A program made the translations under genes and the position numbers. Positions 1 to 7,611 of a stretch of DNA of 64,000 nt are shown in pieces. Under the pieces are notes generated by a model, which had not been told where the DNA came from, did not search any database, and was given only the letters and a program-made list of their open reading frames with translations. Within the stretch, counting starts at the first letter, position 1; each line of letters starts with the position of its first letter. The DNA lies in assembly GCF_030812195.1 (NCBI RefSeq), contig NZ_JAUSSF010000002.1, positions 744,001-808,000 on the forward strand, given 5' to 3'. Source of the DNA: Chryseobacterium lathyri (GTDB taxonomy: Bacteria > Bacteroidota > Bacteroidia > Flavobacteriales > Weeksellaceae).

Positions 1-756
1 ACCACTCCGTTTGATGTCTGGCAAAACAGGACCAATGCGAAAAATCTCGAACACGGAACCTGTGGAAAAGGGATAGGAGCTACGATGAAAAGACACGAAA
101 GCCCTTACAAACTATTTGCTGCCGATCTAATCGCTCCAAGAGGAATGCTGATTGAGAAATTAAAAGGAATAGCCTATTACTATGGCTTTATGGAGGATGA
201 TCGGTTAGAAGAAGCGCTTCAGTTTTTTTTAAATGCGGTAGATCAAATCGATTGGAAAATAGATGATTATACGTATTTGAATTCATTTGAAAATCTCATT
301 TTTGAAGGGAGCCAGGGAATTCTTTTAGATATGGATCACGGTGTATTTCCTCATGTGACGTATGCCAATACCACTTCAAAAAATGCCTATGAGATCTGCA
401 GACTGTTGAAAATTGAGGATATTGAAATGTATTACGTGACAAGGATTTATTCCACACGTCATGGAAGGGGATGGATGAGTAATGAAAAAGAGTTGACGCT
501 TAAAAATAATGAAGAGGAAACGTGTGTTTTCAATGATTATCAGAAAGAACTTCGCTTTGGAGATTTAGACTATGACCTGTTGAATTATGCCCTTCTTCTG
601 GATGGAGCTTATACCGCCGCAGCCAAAAAAAATCTGATCGTGACTTGCCTTGATCAAACTGAGGAGAAATTTAAAATAGACAAATTAAAAACAAAATTTG
701 ATGCAGTCTACGGATCCTATTCTCCGTTTTCGGAAGACTTTAAACCAATTTTTTAA
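1..756 (+). CDS. Adenylosuccinate synthetase-like protein (C-terminal part, start outside window)
   Basis: The reading frame is open from base 1, so the first in-frame ATG at 85 is internal. The residues before it include the PurA signature HGTCGKGIGATMKRH. Further on come FEGSQGILLDMDHG and VTRIYSTRHGRGW, both clear matches to adenylosuccinate synthetase, which joins IMP and aspartate using GTP. About 251 residues are visible of a family usually near 430. The loop that in canonical PurA reads TTTGRxRRxGW and holds aspartate is replaced by NDYQKELRFGDLD (532-570). I infer a paralogue with a changed amino-donor or nucleotide substrate rather than the housekeeping enzyme. It leads into the ADP-ribose/RNA cassette, 52 bp before the DUF4291 gene. 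Family membership is secure; the substrate is unknown. Confidence 0.85.
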   Translation, partial: TTPFDVWQNRTNAKNLEHGTCGKGIGATMKRHESPYKLFAADLIAPRGMLIEKLKGIAYYYGFMEDDRLEEALQFFLNAVDQIDWKIDDYTYLNSFENLIFEGSQGILLDMDHGVFPHVTYANTTSKNAYEICRLLKIEDIEMYYVTRIYSTRHGRGWMSNEKELTLKNNEEETCVFNDYQKELRFGDLDYDLLNYALLLDGAYTAAAKKNLIVTCLDQTEEKFKIDKLKTKFDAVYGSYSPFSEDFKPIF

Positions 757-808
757 ACCAAATAATGGCTTTATATTTAGTGACAAAAACAGAGCCGGAT
801 AGAATACA

Positions 809-1405
809 ATGATTAAAGAATTTGAAATAAGAGCGGATTATAACAGGGATACCATAGTGATATACCAGGCATATAATGAAACTATTGCAAAATCTGCCAT
901 AATGAATCAGAAGTTTTCTGCTCCTTTTTCATTGAACAGAATGACCTGGATCAAACCTTCCTTTCTTTGGATGATGGAACGGAGCAATTATGGACAGAAA
1001 CCGGGTCAGGAATGTACTTTAGCGGTACATATTAAAAGAGAGGCCTGGGAAAAAGCATTGAGTAAAGCGGTCTTAACTTCTCCTGAAAAAAGGGTTTATC
1101 CCAATCCCGGAAGCTGGGAAAAAGAATTTAGAAAAGCAGAAGTCCATGTACAGTGGGATCCGGAAAGGAATATTAAAGGAAGTAAACTGGCGTACCGTTC
1201 TATTCAGGTGGGAATAAGCCGGCATCTGATAGAAGAGTTTAATGAAGAGTGGATCGTTAAAATAGAAGATTATACACCTTTGGTAAAAAAAATCCTAAAC
1301 TTTACAAGATTGGGGGAATATGATAAGGCAAAAAAGCTTTTACCCAATGAAAAAGTATATCCATTGCCAACTGAACTTGCTCATACGATAGGAGCAACTA
1401 TTTAA
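809..1405 (+). CDS. DUF4291 family protein
   Basis: This 198-residue protein matches the DUF4291 family along its whole length. The characteristic blocks are visible: IVIYQAYNETIA near the N-terminus, MTWIKPSFLWMMERS (about residues 44-58), VQWDPERN and the YRSIQVGIS segment, followed by EEWIVKIED. The family has no firmly established reaction that I can cite. It has no signal peptide or membrane segment, so a cytoplasmic enzyme is likely. It lies 24 bp before the macrodomain gene and reads in the same direction as the sirtuin, DraG and KptA genes. The context therefore suggests a role in NAD, nucleotide or ADP-ribose chemistry, but that is inference from neighbours only. Confidence 0.85.
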   Translation: MIKEFEIRADYNRDTIVIYQAYNETIAKSAIMNQKFSAPFSLNRMTWIKPSFLWMMERSNYGQKPGQECTLAVHIKREAWEKALSKAVLTSPEKRVYPNPGSWEKEFRKAEVHVQWDPERNIKGSKLAYRSIQVGISRHLIEEFNEEWIVKIEDYTPLVKKILNFTRLGEYDKAKKLLPNEKVYPLPTELAHTIGATI

Positions 1406-1429
1406 AAAAAGGATCAGTACTAACTTATT

Positions 1430-1936
1430 ATGAACATTGAAATAATAAAAGGAGATATCACAAAAATCCCCGCAGACGCTATCGTCAACGCAGCCAATTC
1501 CTCTTTGCTTGGAGGGGGTGGAGTAGATGGAGCTATTCATCGTGCGGGCGGAAAGCAGATCCTTGAAGAATGTATCCAGATCAGAAACCGTCAGGGAAAA
1601 TGTAATACAGGAGAAGCTGTGGTTACTTCAGCAGGCAATCTTCCGGCAAAATATGTGATTCATACCGTTGGACCTGTTTGGAATGGAGAGGAAAATAAAT
1701 GCTCAAAACTTCTGGAAGACTGTTATAAAAATTCTTTACAATTGGCAGAAGGTCTGGGTGTTAAAACGATTGCTTTTCCAAATGTCAGCACAGGAATTTA
1801 TAAATTTCCTAAAGAGCTGGCCGGAAAAATTGCTATAGAGACAGTAAGGAATTTCCAGTCAGAGAATATTGAGAAAGTAATTTTTGTCTGCTTTGATGAT
1901 GAAAATGAAAAGATTTACAAAAAATTATTAGATTAA
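1430..1936 (+). CDS. Macrodomain protein, O-acetyl-ADP-ribose deacetylase type
   Basis: A single macrodomain of 168 residues, the usual length for YmdB-type stand-alone enzymes. Visible motifs are GDIT at residues 8-11, [19 protein letters not shown] (residues 19-37), which binds ADP-ribose and includes the catalytic Asn20 and Asp33, and the late loop [12 protein letters not shown]. Known members hydrolyse O-acetyl-ADP-ribose, the sirtuin by-product, and remove ADP-ribose from acidic residues or from nucleic-acid phosphate ends. The sirtuin gene starts only 4 bp downstream, which fits a producer/consumer pair. The protein should be cytoplasmic. Start ATG 1430 is the only reasonable one. Confidence 0.93.
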   Translation: MNIEIIKGDITKIPADAIVNAANSSLLGGGGVDGAIHRAGGKQILEECIQIRNRQGKCNTGEAVVTSAGNLPAKYVIHTVGPVWNGEENKCSKLLEDCYKNSLQLAEGLGVKTIAFPNVSTGIYKFPKELAGKIAIETVRNFQSENIEKVIFVCFDDENEKIYKKLLD

Positions 1937-1940
1937 ACCA

Positions 1941-2627
1941 ATGAAAAAACTAACCATATTAAGCGGTGCCGGAATCAGCGCCAAAAGCGGGATAAAAACA
2001 TTCAGAGACGGGGATGGTCTCTGGGAAAATCATAATATCACAGACGTAGCAAGTCCGGAAGGTTGGAGGAAAGACAGGGAATTAGTCCTGGAATTTTATA
2101 ACCAGAGAAGACGGCAGCTTCATGAAGTACAACCTAATGAGGCCCATCAATTGTTAGCAGAACTGGAAAAATATTTTGACGTTCAGATCATTACCCAAAA
2201 CATAGATGATCTGCATGAAAGAGCGGGATCAACAAATATTCTTCATATTCATGGAGAACTGTTCAAATCCTGCTCGTGTAATAATAAAAACCTGATCTAT
2301 GAACAGAAAGAAGATATCCGGATTGGTGATAAAGCAGAAGATGGAGCCCAGCTAAGACCATTCATCGTATGGTTTGGGGAAGATGTTCCTTTGTACAAGA
2401 CTGCACAGGAAAAGGTAAAAGAAGCCGATATTTTGGTGGTTATCGGAACCTCTCTGCAGGTATATCCGGCAGCAGGACTGATCCACGAGATCAAAGATGA
2501 CTGTCTGCTGGTGGTGATCAATCCCAACGAAACAGGTTTCGGATACGGGCAAAGAGCTGTAGTGATGAAAGAATCTGCAACGAGAGGGATGCAATTGCTT
2601 TTTGATAAACTAGTAAACCTTGCGTGA
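1941..2627 (+). CDS. Sir2 family NAD-dependent protein deacylase
   Basis: 228 residues with the sirtuin core: GAGISAKSGIKTFRD at the N-terminus, QNIDDLHERAG, catalytic His104 in HIHGELF, and GTSLQVYPAA. Tyr53 and Arg56 form the YxxR pair that in class III sirtuins such as CobB and SIRT5 favours acidic acyl groups, so desuccinylase or demalonylase activity is plausible. The zinc knuckle is incomplete: only Cys111 and Cys113 remain, and the second Cys pair is missing before the LRPFIVWFGED motif. The enzyme uses NAD and yields O-acyl-ADP-ribose, a substrate for the macrodomain protein encoded just upstream. Its stop overlaps the DraG start by one base, so the two are probably translated together. 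Confidence 0.92.
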   Translation: MKKLTILSGAGISAKSGIKTFRDGDGLWENHNITDVASPEGWRKDRELVLEFYNQRRRQLHEVQPNEAHQLLAELEKYFDVQIITQNIDDLHERAGSTNILHIHGELFKSCSCNNKNLIYEQKEDIRIGDKAEDGAQLRPFIVWFGEDVPLYKTAQEKVKEADILVVIGTSLQVYPAAGLIHEIKDDCLLVVINPNETGFGYGQRAVVMKESATRGMQLLFDKLVNLA

Positions 2628-3568
2628 TGGAGAATATTGTAAAAGCCGGAATTTTTGGAGTCTGTATCGGAGATGCGCTTGGGGTTCCGGTGGAATTTAA
2701 GAAAAGAGAAGATTTAAAAAAAATTCCTGTTACAGGTTATCTGGAATTTATGTCCTGGAACCAGCCAAAAGGAACCTGGAGTGATGATAGTTCATTAACG
2801 CTTTGTATTGCTGATGAGCTAACAAAAGGCTATAATCTGGAGAAAATCGGGCAGAGTTTTGTAAAATGGAATAAGTATGGACACTGGACGGCCCACGGAA
2901 GACTTTTTGACATTGGGGGAACAACAAGACATTCCATTGCACGATTGATCAAAGGAGAAAGTGCAAAGTTTTCAGGAAATATTTTTGAAGAAGATAATGG
3001 GAACGGTTCCTTGATGAGAACTCTCCCTTTAGCTTTTTATCTTAAAGATGAAGAAAATATCGAGAAACTGTATCAAACGATAAAAGAGGTTTCTGCAATT
3101 ACCCATGGACACTTCCGTTCCGTTTTCGCATGTTTCATTTATGTTATTTTTGCCATAGAATTGATCAAAGGAAAGAAGAGGAAAGAAGCCTATTTTCATA
3201 TACAGAAAGTAGCAGTGGAATATTCAGAAATTCAAGGTTTTAACCCTAAAGAAATAGAGCTTTTTTATAGAATTTTAAAAGATGATATTTCAACTTATCC
3301 CGAAGAAGAAATTAAGAGCAGTGGCTACGTCCTTCACAGTTTAGAAGCCTCACTTTGGTGTTTTCTCAACTCTGAAACGTATGCCGAAGCTGTATTAAAA
3401 GCGGTGAACCTGGGAGAAGATACAGATACAACCGGAGCTATCACAGGAGGAATTGCAGGTATTTATTACGGATTTGAAAACATTCCGGAAGAATGGATTT
3501 CTGAACTGGTAAGAAAAGAAGATATTGAAGCTTTATGTGAAAAGCTTCAGAAAAAATTAATAGCATAA
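2627..3568 (+). CDS. ADP-ribosylglycohydrolase (DraG/ARH family)
   Basis: 313 residues, typical for the DraG fold. The binuclear magnesium site motifs are all present: GDALGVPVEF near the start, WSDDSSLTL at about residue 50, and GEDTDTTGAITGGIAG near the C-terminus. Members cleave ADP-ribose from arginine, serine or other acceptors, including nucleic-acid ends in some cases. I prefer the ATG at 2627, which overlaps the sirtuin stop codon (TGATG), over the GTG three bases earlier. It reads in series with macrodomain, sirtuin and KptA genes, so it likely reverses an ADP-ribose mark made in the same pathway. The target is not evident from sequence. Confidence 0.92.
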   Translation: MENIVKAGIFGVCIGDALGVPVEFKKREDLKKIPVTGYLEFMSWNQPKGTWSDDSSLTLCIADELTKGYNLEKIGQSFVKWNKYGHWTAHGRLFDIGGTTRHSIARLIKGESAKFSGNIFEEDNGNGSLMRTLPLAFYLKDEENIEKLYQTIKEVSAITHGHFRSVFACFIYVIFAIELIKGKKRKEAYFHIQKVAVEYSEIQGFNPKEIELFYRILKDDISTYPEEEIKSSGYVLHSLEASLWCFLNSETYAEAVLKAVNLGEDTDTTGAITGGIAGIYYGFENIPEEWISELVRKEDIEALCEKLQKKLIA

Positions 3569-3581
3569 CAACACATACGCT

Positions 3582-4124
3582 ATGAACGAAATAGAAAACA
3601 AAAGAATAAGCAAATTTCTAAGCCTTATTCTGAGACATCAACCGGAAACCATTCAGCTGAAACTCGATGAGAACGGATGGGCAGAAGTCGGTGAACTGAT
3701 TACAAAATCAGCAAAAGCAAGAATGCATTTTACGTTTGAAGACCTGGAAGAAGTGGTAGAAACCAATAATAAAAAACGTTTTGCTTTTAATGAAGACAAA
3801 ACCAGGATCAGAGCTAGTCAGGGACATTCCATTGATATAGATCTTGCCTTGAAATCAGTGCAGCCACCGGATTTCCTGTATCACGGAACAGCAGAAGCCA
3901 ATATTTCGTCCATTCTGGAAAATGGAATTGAAAAAAGAACCCGACAGCATGTCCATTTAAGTGCAGACAAAGAAACGGCTACGAAAGTAGGAATGCGTCA
4001 TGGAAAACCCGTTATTCTGACTATCAGAACAAGGGAAATGTATCAGGAAGGTTTACCTTTCTATCTTTCGGCAAACGGAGTGTGGCTGACAGATTTTGTG
4101 GCCGCTAAATACATTTCAAAGTAA
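3582..4124 (+). CDS. kptA: RNA 2'-phosphotransferase (KptA/Tpt1)
   Basis: 180 residues, full length for KptA. The N-terminal winged-helix part carries ISKFLSLILRHQP with Arg18 and His19. Arg77 in IRASQGHS and Arg139 in VGMRHG match the four catalytic residues known from yeast Tpt1. The C-terminal ART-like fold shows YHGTAEANISSIL and HVHLSADKETA. The enzyme transfers an internal RNA 2'-phosphate to NAD, giving ADP-ribose 1'',2''-cyclic phosphate. Some homologues also ADP-ribosylate 5'-phosphate ends of RNA or DNA. Bacteria lack the tRNA splicing that needs this step, so the natural substrate is open. The metallophosphoesterase begins 2 bp downstream. Confidence 0.93.
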   Translation: MNEIENKRISKFLSLILRHQPETIQLKLDENGWAEVGELITKSAKARMHFTFEDLEEVVETNNKKRFAFNEDKTRIRASQGHSIDIDLALKSVQPPDFLYHGTAEANISSILENGIEKRTRQHVHLSADKETATKVGMRHGKPVILTIRTREMYQEGLPFYLSANGVWLTDFVAAKYISK

Positions 4125-4126
4125 AG

Positions 4127-4882
4127 ATGGGCAGAACATTGGTTATTGGCGATATCCACGGAGGATTTAAAGCATTAAAGCAGGTTTTTGAAAGAGCAGA
4201 AGTGGTGGAAAGTGATACCCTTATTTTCCTCGGAGATTATGTTGACGGATGGAGTGAATCCTCCCGGGTCGTTAGATTTTTATTAGAGCTTTCCGGAAAA
4301 CAGCAATGTATTTTCATTAAAGGAAATCATGATGCTTGGTGTGAAGACTGGTTATCTGTTGGAGAGGGGCCGGATGTATGGCTCTTCAACGGGGGAAAAA
4401 GTACCGTAGACAGCTATAATGACTATTCATTAGAGGATCTGGCTTTACACCTTGAATTCTTTCAGAGGATGAAAAATTATTATGTAGATGATAAAAACCG
4501 ATTGTTTATTCACGCGGGCTATTCCTCCATGCATGGCCCTGAAAAAGAAGTCTATTCCAGCAATTACCGTTGGGACAGAACCTTGTGGGAAACGGCGGTC
4601 GCAATGGACGGGAGGTTAGCAAAAAATTCAGAGCTTTATCCCAAAAGACTGCTTTTGTATAGTGAGATATTTATAGGGCATACACCGACATTAGATATAG
4701 GAATCAATGATCCTGTCAATAAGGCCAATGTTTGGAATATGGATACCGGAGCAGCTTTTACAGGCTCCCTGTCAATAATGGATATTGACACTAAAGAATT
4801 CTGGCAAAGCGACCCTCTTCCCTCTTTATACCCTGATGAAAAGGGGAGGAATAATGATATCGTAGGCAATAAAAACCTATGA
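4127..4882 (+). CDS. PP2A-like metallophosphoesterase
   Basis: 251 residues with the calcineurin-like metal-binding blocks in order: GDIHGG (8-13), GDYVDG, GNHDAW, then IHAGYSS and GHTPT. This is the lambda-phosphatase/PrpA-like branch, whose members act on phosphoproteins but also on nucleotides and 2',3'-cyclic phosphates. It has no signal peptide. The 2-bp gap from kptA and the following 148-bp gap mark it as the last gene of the cassette. I infer a role in trimming phosphate ends or the ADP-ribose phosphate products of KptA, but protein dephosphorylation cannot be excluded. A short dyad follows at 4887-4901, without a T-run. Confidence 0.88.
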   Translation: MGRTLVIGDIHGGFKALKQVFERAEVVESDTLIFLGDYVDGWSESSRVVRFLLELSGKQQCIFIKGNHDAWCEDWLSVGEGPDVWLFNGGKSTVDSYNDYSLEDLALHLEFFQRMKNYYVDDKNRLFIHAGYSSMHGPEKEVYSSNYRWDRTLWETAVAMDGRLAKNSELYPKRLLLYSEIFIGHTPTLDIGINDPVNKANVWNMDTGAAFTGSLSIMDIDTKEFWQSDPLPSLYPDEKGRNNDIVGNKNL

Positions 4883-5003
4883 AAGAAGGTTTATTAAACC
4901 TCAAATTATAAAACGAAAAAAATAGAGTCTTTGTGATAATTCAACCTCACGAAACAGCCCCAATAAATCCACAATTTCCCTTTCCCACGCAAATCATATT
5001 AAG

Positions 5004-5011
5004 TAATTTTG
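5004..5011 (+). promoter_or_regulatory. -7 promoter box for the M14 peptidase gene
   Basis: TAATTTTG matches the Bacteroidetes TANNTTTG -7 element, 19 bases before the ATG at 5031. No convincing -33 TTG is seen at the usual distance. Confidence 0.5.
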
Positions 5012-5030
5012 AAGTTCAAAAACTGCTTCA

Positions 5031-6755
5031 ATGAAACTGAAATATCTCCTGATTTTCCTAAGCACATCTTTGCTTTTTGCCCAAAATTCATTTCAGACTC
5101 CTTTTGAAAAAGGAAATAAAAACCAAACCGTTACTTATGACGAAATGAACGGCTACTATCAGAACCTGGCTAAACGTTTCAATACCATTCAATATCTTAA
5201 AAAAGGAGAGGATGATAATGGAAAACCTATTTATGTAGTGATTTACAATCCCTTTTCTGAAAAAAATGTGGAAAAACTGAGAAAAGACAAAGCCATTCTT
5301 TTTGTGAACAACGGAATCCATCCGGGCGAGCCGGACGGAATAGATGCTACGATGATGCTTATGCGTGATCTTGCGACCGGGAGAATAAAAGCACCACAGA
5401 ACTTTATCATTGCAGCTATTTCTGCTTATAATGTCAGTGGAATGCTGAACAGGGGTTCTTATTCCAGAGCCAATCAGAACGGTCCGGAGCAGTATGGTTT
5501 CAGGGGAAATGCCAGGAACTATGACCTGAACCGGGATTTCATTAAAGCAGATTCAAAAAACGCCAGAAGCTTTCAGGAAATATACCAGTGGCTGCAGCCT
5601 GATGTTTTTATTGATAATCATGTAAGCAACGGTGCTGATTATCAGTATACTTTCACTTATATCTCTACCTTCAAGGAACGTCTTGGAAATACATTAGGCA
5701 ATTACTTTTACAATGATTATCAGGCTAAAAACCTTGAGGATATGAAAAAGCTAGGCTATGAAAGCACACCATATGTCAATATTCACGGGGATATTCCGGA
5801 TGAAGGATTTGCGGCCTTCGAAGACTCTCCGAGGTATTCTACGGGCTACACATCCCTATTTAACTCGCTGGGGACCGTTCCTGAAACGCATATGCTGAAG
5901 CCTTATGATAAAAGAGTGGATGCGACGTACAAATATATGCTGGTGAATCTCCAGAATTTAGATAAAGATTACAAAAAAATAAAACAGCTTCGAATTGAAA
6001 ATTTAAAGCAATACAAAGCAGGAATGCAGTACGGAATCCGCTGGAAGATTGATTCCACAAAATTTTCTACAATGGATTTTAAAGGATATGACGGAAAGTA
6101 CAGGGCGAGTGATATTTCCGGAAAGCCAAGGTTGTATTATGACAGAAACAAGCCTTTTACAAAGAAGATAAAGCTCTTTACTACAGCAGTTCCTACCGGG
6201 TATATCAGGATCCCGAAATATTATATAGTTCCGCAATCTCAATACCGTGTGATCGAAGAGCTGAAAAGAAATAAGATCCTTATGACTGCTCTTAAAAAAG
6301 ACAGCACTACGATGGTTGAAGCTTATAAAATCAAAGACTTTAAAACGGTGAAAAACCCTTACGAAGGACATTATCTTCATTTTGACACCAGTGTGGAAAC
6401 CGTAAAAAGAACCTTGGCTTTTTCGGCGGGAGACTTTTTAATTTCAACAGATCAGCCTGGAGTAAAGTATATCATTGAAACACTTGAGCCTGAGGCTTTA
6501 GACTCATTTTTTAACTGGAATTTTTTTGATGGAATCCTGGCGCAGAAAGAATATTATTCCGCCTACATTTTTGAAGATACCGCTTCAGAACTATTAAAGA
6601 CAGATAAAAAGCTGAAAGATGCTTTTGAGGCTAAAAAATCATCTGATAAAAAATTTGCAGAAGACGGAACAGCTCAATTGGACTGGATCTACAAAAATTC
6701 TCCTTACTTCGAAGAAAAAACATTCAGACAATATCCCATTTATAGAATCTTATAG
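5031..6755 (+). CDS. Secreted M14 family zinc carboxypeptidase-like protein
   Basis: 574 residues beginning with a signal peptide (MKLKYLLIFLSTSLLFAQ). The M14 metal site is visible as His97 and Glu100 in GIHPGE plus His197 in IDNHVSNG. NARNYDLNRDF at about 160-170 supplies the conserved Asn-Arg substrate-binding pair. TVPETHML near residue 288 is the likely catalytic Glu. The C-terminal 250 residues have no motif I recognise and may form an extra beta domain. Members cleave C-terminal residues of peptides or peptidoglycan stems in the periplasm or outside the cell. The gene stands alone with its own promoter. Peptidase activity is well supported; specificity is not. Confidence 0.87.
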   Translation: MKLKYLLIFLSTSLLFAQNSFQTPFEKGNKNQTVTYDEMNGYYQNLAKRFNTIQYLKKGEDDNGKPIYVVIYNPFSEKNVEKLRKDKAILFVNNGIHPGEPDGIDATMMLMRDLATGRIKAPQNFIIAAISAYNVSGMLNRGSYSRANQNGPEQYGFRGNARNYDLNRDFIKADSKNARSFQEIYQWLQPDVFIDNHVSNGADYQYTFTYISTFKERLGNTLGNYFYNDYQAKNLEDMKKLGYESTPYVNIHGDIPDEGFAAFEDSPRYSTGYTSLFNSLGTVPETHMLKPYDKRVDATYKYMLVNLQNLDKDYKKIKQLRIENLKQYKAGMQYGIRWKIDSTKFSTMDFKGYDGKYRASDISGKPRLYYDRNKPFTKKIKLFTTAVPTGYIRIPKYYIVPQSQYRVIEELKRNKILMTALKKDSTTMVEAYKIKDFKTVKNPYEGHYLHFDTSVETVKRTLAFSAGDFLISTDQPGVKYIIETLEPEALDSFFNWNFFDGILAQKEYYSAYIFEDTASELLKTDKKLKDAFEAKKSSDKKFAEDGTAQLDWIYKNSPYFEEKTFRQYPIYRIL

Positions 6756-6897
6756 ATTTTTATATTTTGATTTAAAATATTGATAATCAGTATTTAATTT
6801 ACAGGTTTTTCACGCTAGCATAAAGGGTGTTTTTCCTGATGACTTTAGTACATATTCGGTCGAAATTTGCTTTATAAAACCAATAAAAACTATAGTT

Positions 6898-7179
6898 ATG
6901 GCCACTAAAAAGCATTTTTTCGTTTCACTGGAAGGGGTAGATCTTTCGGATGAACAGTTGAAAAACATTGACAGAGGAATTCAGAATGTCGTTCTTTCTG
7001 AACTTTCAAAGATTGATAATACACAGGCTTTCGGAGCTCACAGAGATTTCAGAGGACTGCTGAGACCTATGAAAATAAAAGACTGGTTTCCTTGGGGAAT
7101 CATTATTTTCAAGCCGGGAATTGATATCCAGAGCCAGGTAAAAGACATCCAGTCCCAAATAAAAAGCTATGGAGGCTGA
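6898..7179 (+). CDS. Hypothetical protein, 93 residues
   Basis: I do not recognise this family. The protein starts MATKKHFFVSLEGVDLSDEQ, has a predicted amphipathic helix (about residues 17-40), a basic middle with FGAHRDFRGLLRP, and a Gly-rich end SYGG. It has no signal peptide, membrane segment or cysteine. It overlaps the next gene by 11 bp, so the two are almost certainly co-translated. Codon use looks like the neighbours. The short acidic front and Gly-ending tail recall the size of modified-peptide precursors, but there is no modifying enzyme in the same transcript and I do not claim that function. Confidence 0.75.
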   Translation: MATKKHFFVSLEGVDLSDEQLKNIDRGIQNVVLSELSKIDNTQAFGAHRDFRGLLRPMKIKDWFPWGIIIFKPGIDIQSQVKDIQSQIKSYGG

Positions 7180-7573
7180 TTCCAATACTTCAAGAAAGAT
7201 GTGTCCCAGTTATGTTGGAAAAGTTGGGGCACAGCTTTTCGGAGTGGTCAGCAAAGACGGGAAGGTACAGTTTATCACCCCGCTCACCGTCACAGAAGAT
7301 TTTCTGAAACAGAATGAAGATAAAAACAGTCTTGAACAGAGATTCCGTTTTACCGGGAAATGTGTCGAAAAAGGTTGTGCACAATGGGACAAAGAAGGAT
7401 CTAAATGCTCCCTATCCACGAAAGTTCAGAATTTGGATTTCCATAAAGAAAAAGAACTTGTTTTTTGCCCGATCAGGTCACAATGCAGATGGTTTTCCCA
7501 AGATGGAAAAGAAGCCTGTTTTTCCTGTAATGAGGTGACAAGAAATATGGAAGAACTTCTTGTAAATACTTAA
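7169..7573 (+). CDS. Hypothetical cysteine-rich protein, 134 residues
   Basis: Not recognised. It carries eight cysteines at residues 12, 65, 70, 80, 100, 106, 117 and 120, in pairs such as GKCVEKGC, FCPIRSQC and ACFSC. This spacing would suit a metal or iron-sulfur site in a cytoplasmic protein; there is no signal peptide, so a disulfide-rich secreted protein is less likely. The start ATG 7169 lies within the previous gene. A strong bidirectional hairpin directly follows. Its partner is the upstream 93-residue protein; the JmjC-like gene beyond the terminator is convergent and separately expressed. Confidence 0.78.
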   Translation: MEADSNTSRKMCPSYVGKVGAQLFGVVSKDGKVQFITPLTVTEDFLKQNEDKNSLEQRFRFTGKCVEKGCAQWDKEGSKCSLSTKVQNLDFHKEKELVFCPIRSQCRWFSQDGKEACFSCNEVTRNMEELLVNT

Positions 7574-7580
7574 CAATAAA

Positions 7581-7607
7581 AAAGACGCTTCAATTTGAAG
7601 CGTCTTT
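7581..7607. terminator. Bidirectional terminator
   Basis: Arms AAAGACGCTTCAA and TTGAAGCGTCTTT pair perfectly around an A/T-rich turn, with T-rich flanks on both strands. It separates the Cys-rich gene from the convergent JmjC-like gene. Confidence 0.9.
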
Positions 7608-7611
7608 TCGT

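Noticed and set aside
4887..4901. Dyad AGGTTTATTAAACCT as a terminator of the ADP-ribose cassette
   Set aside because: The stem is short and AT-rich and no T-run follows, so it is not supported as a terminator.
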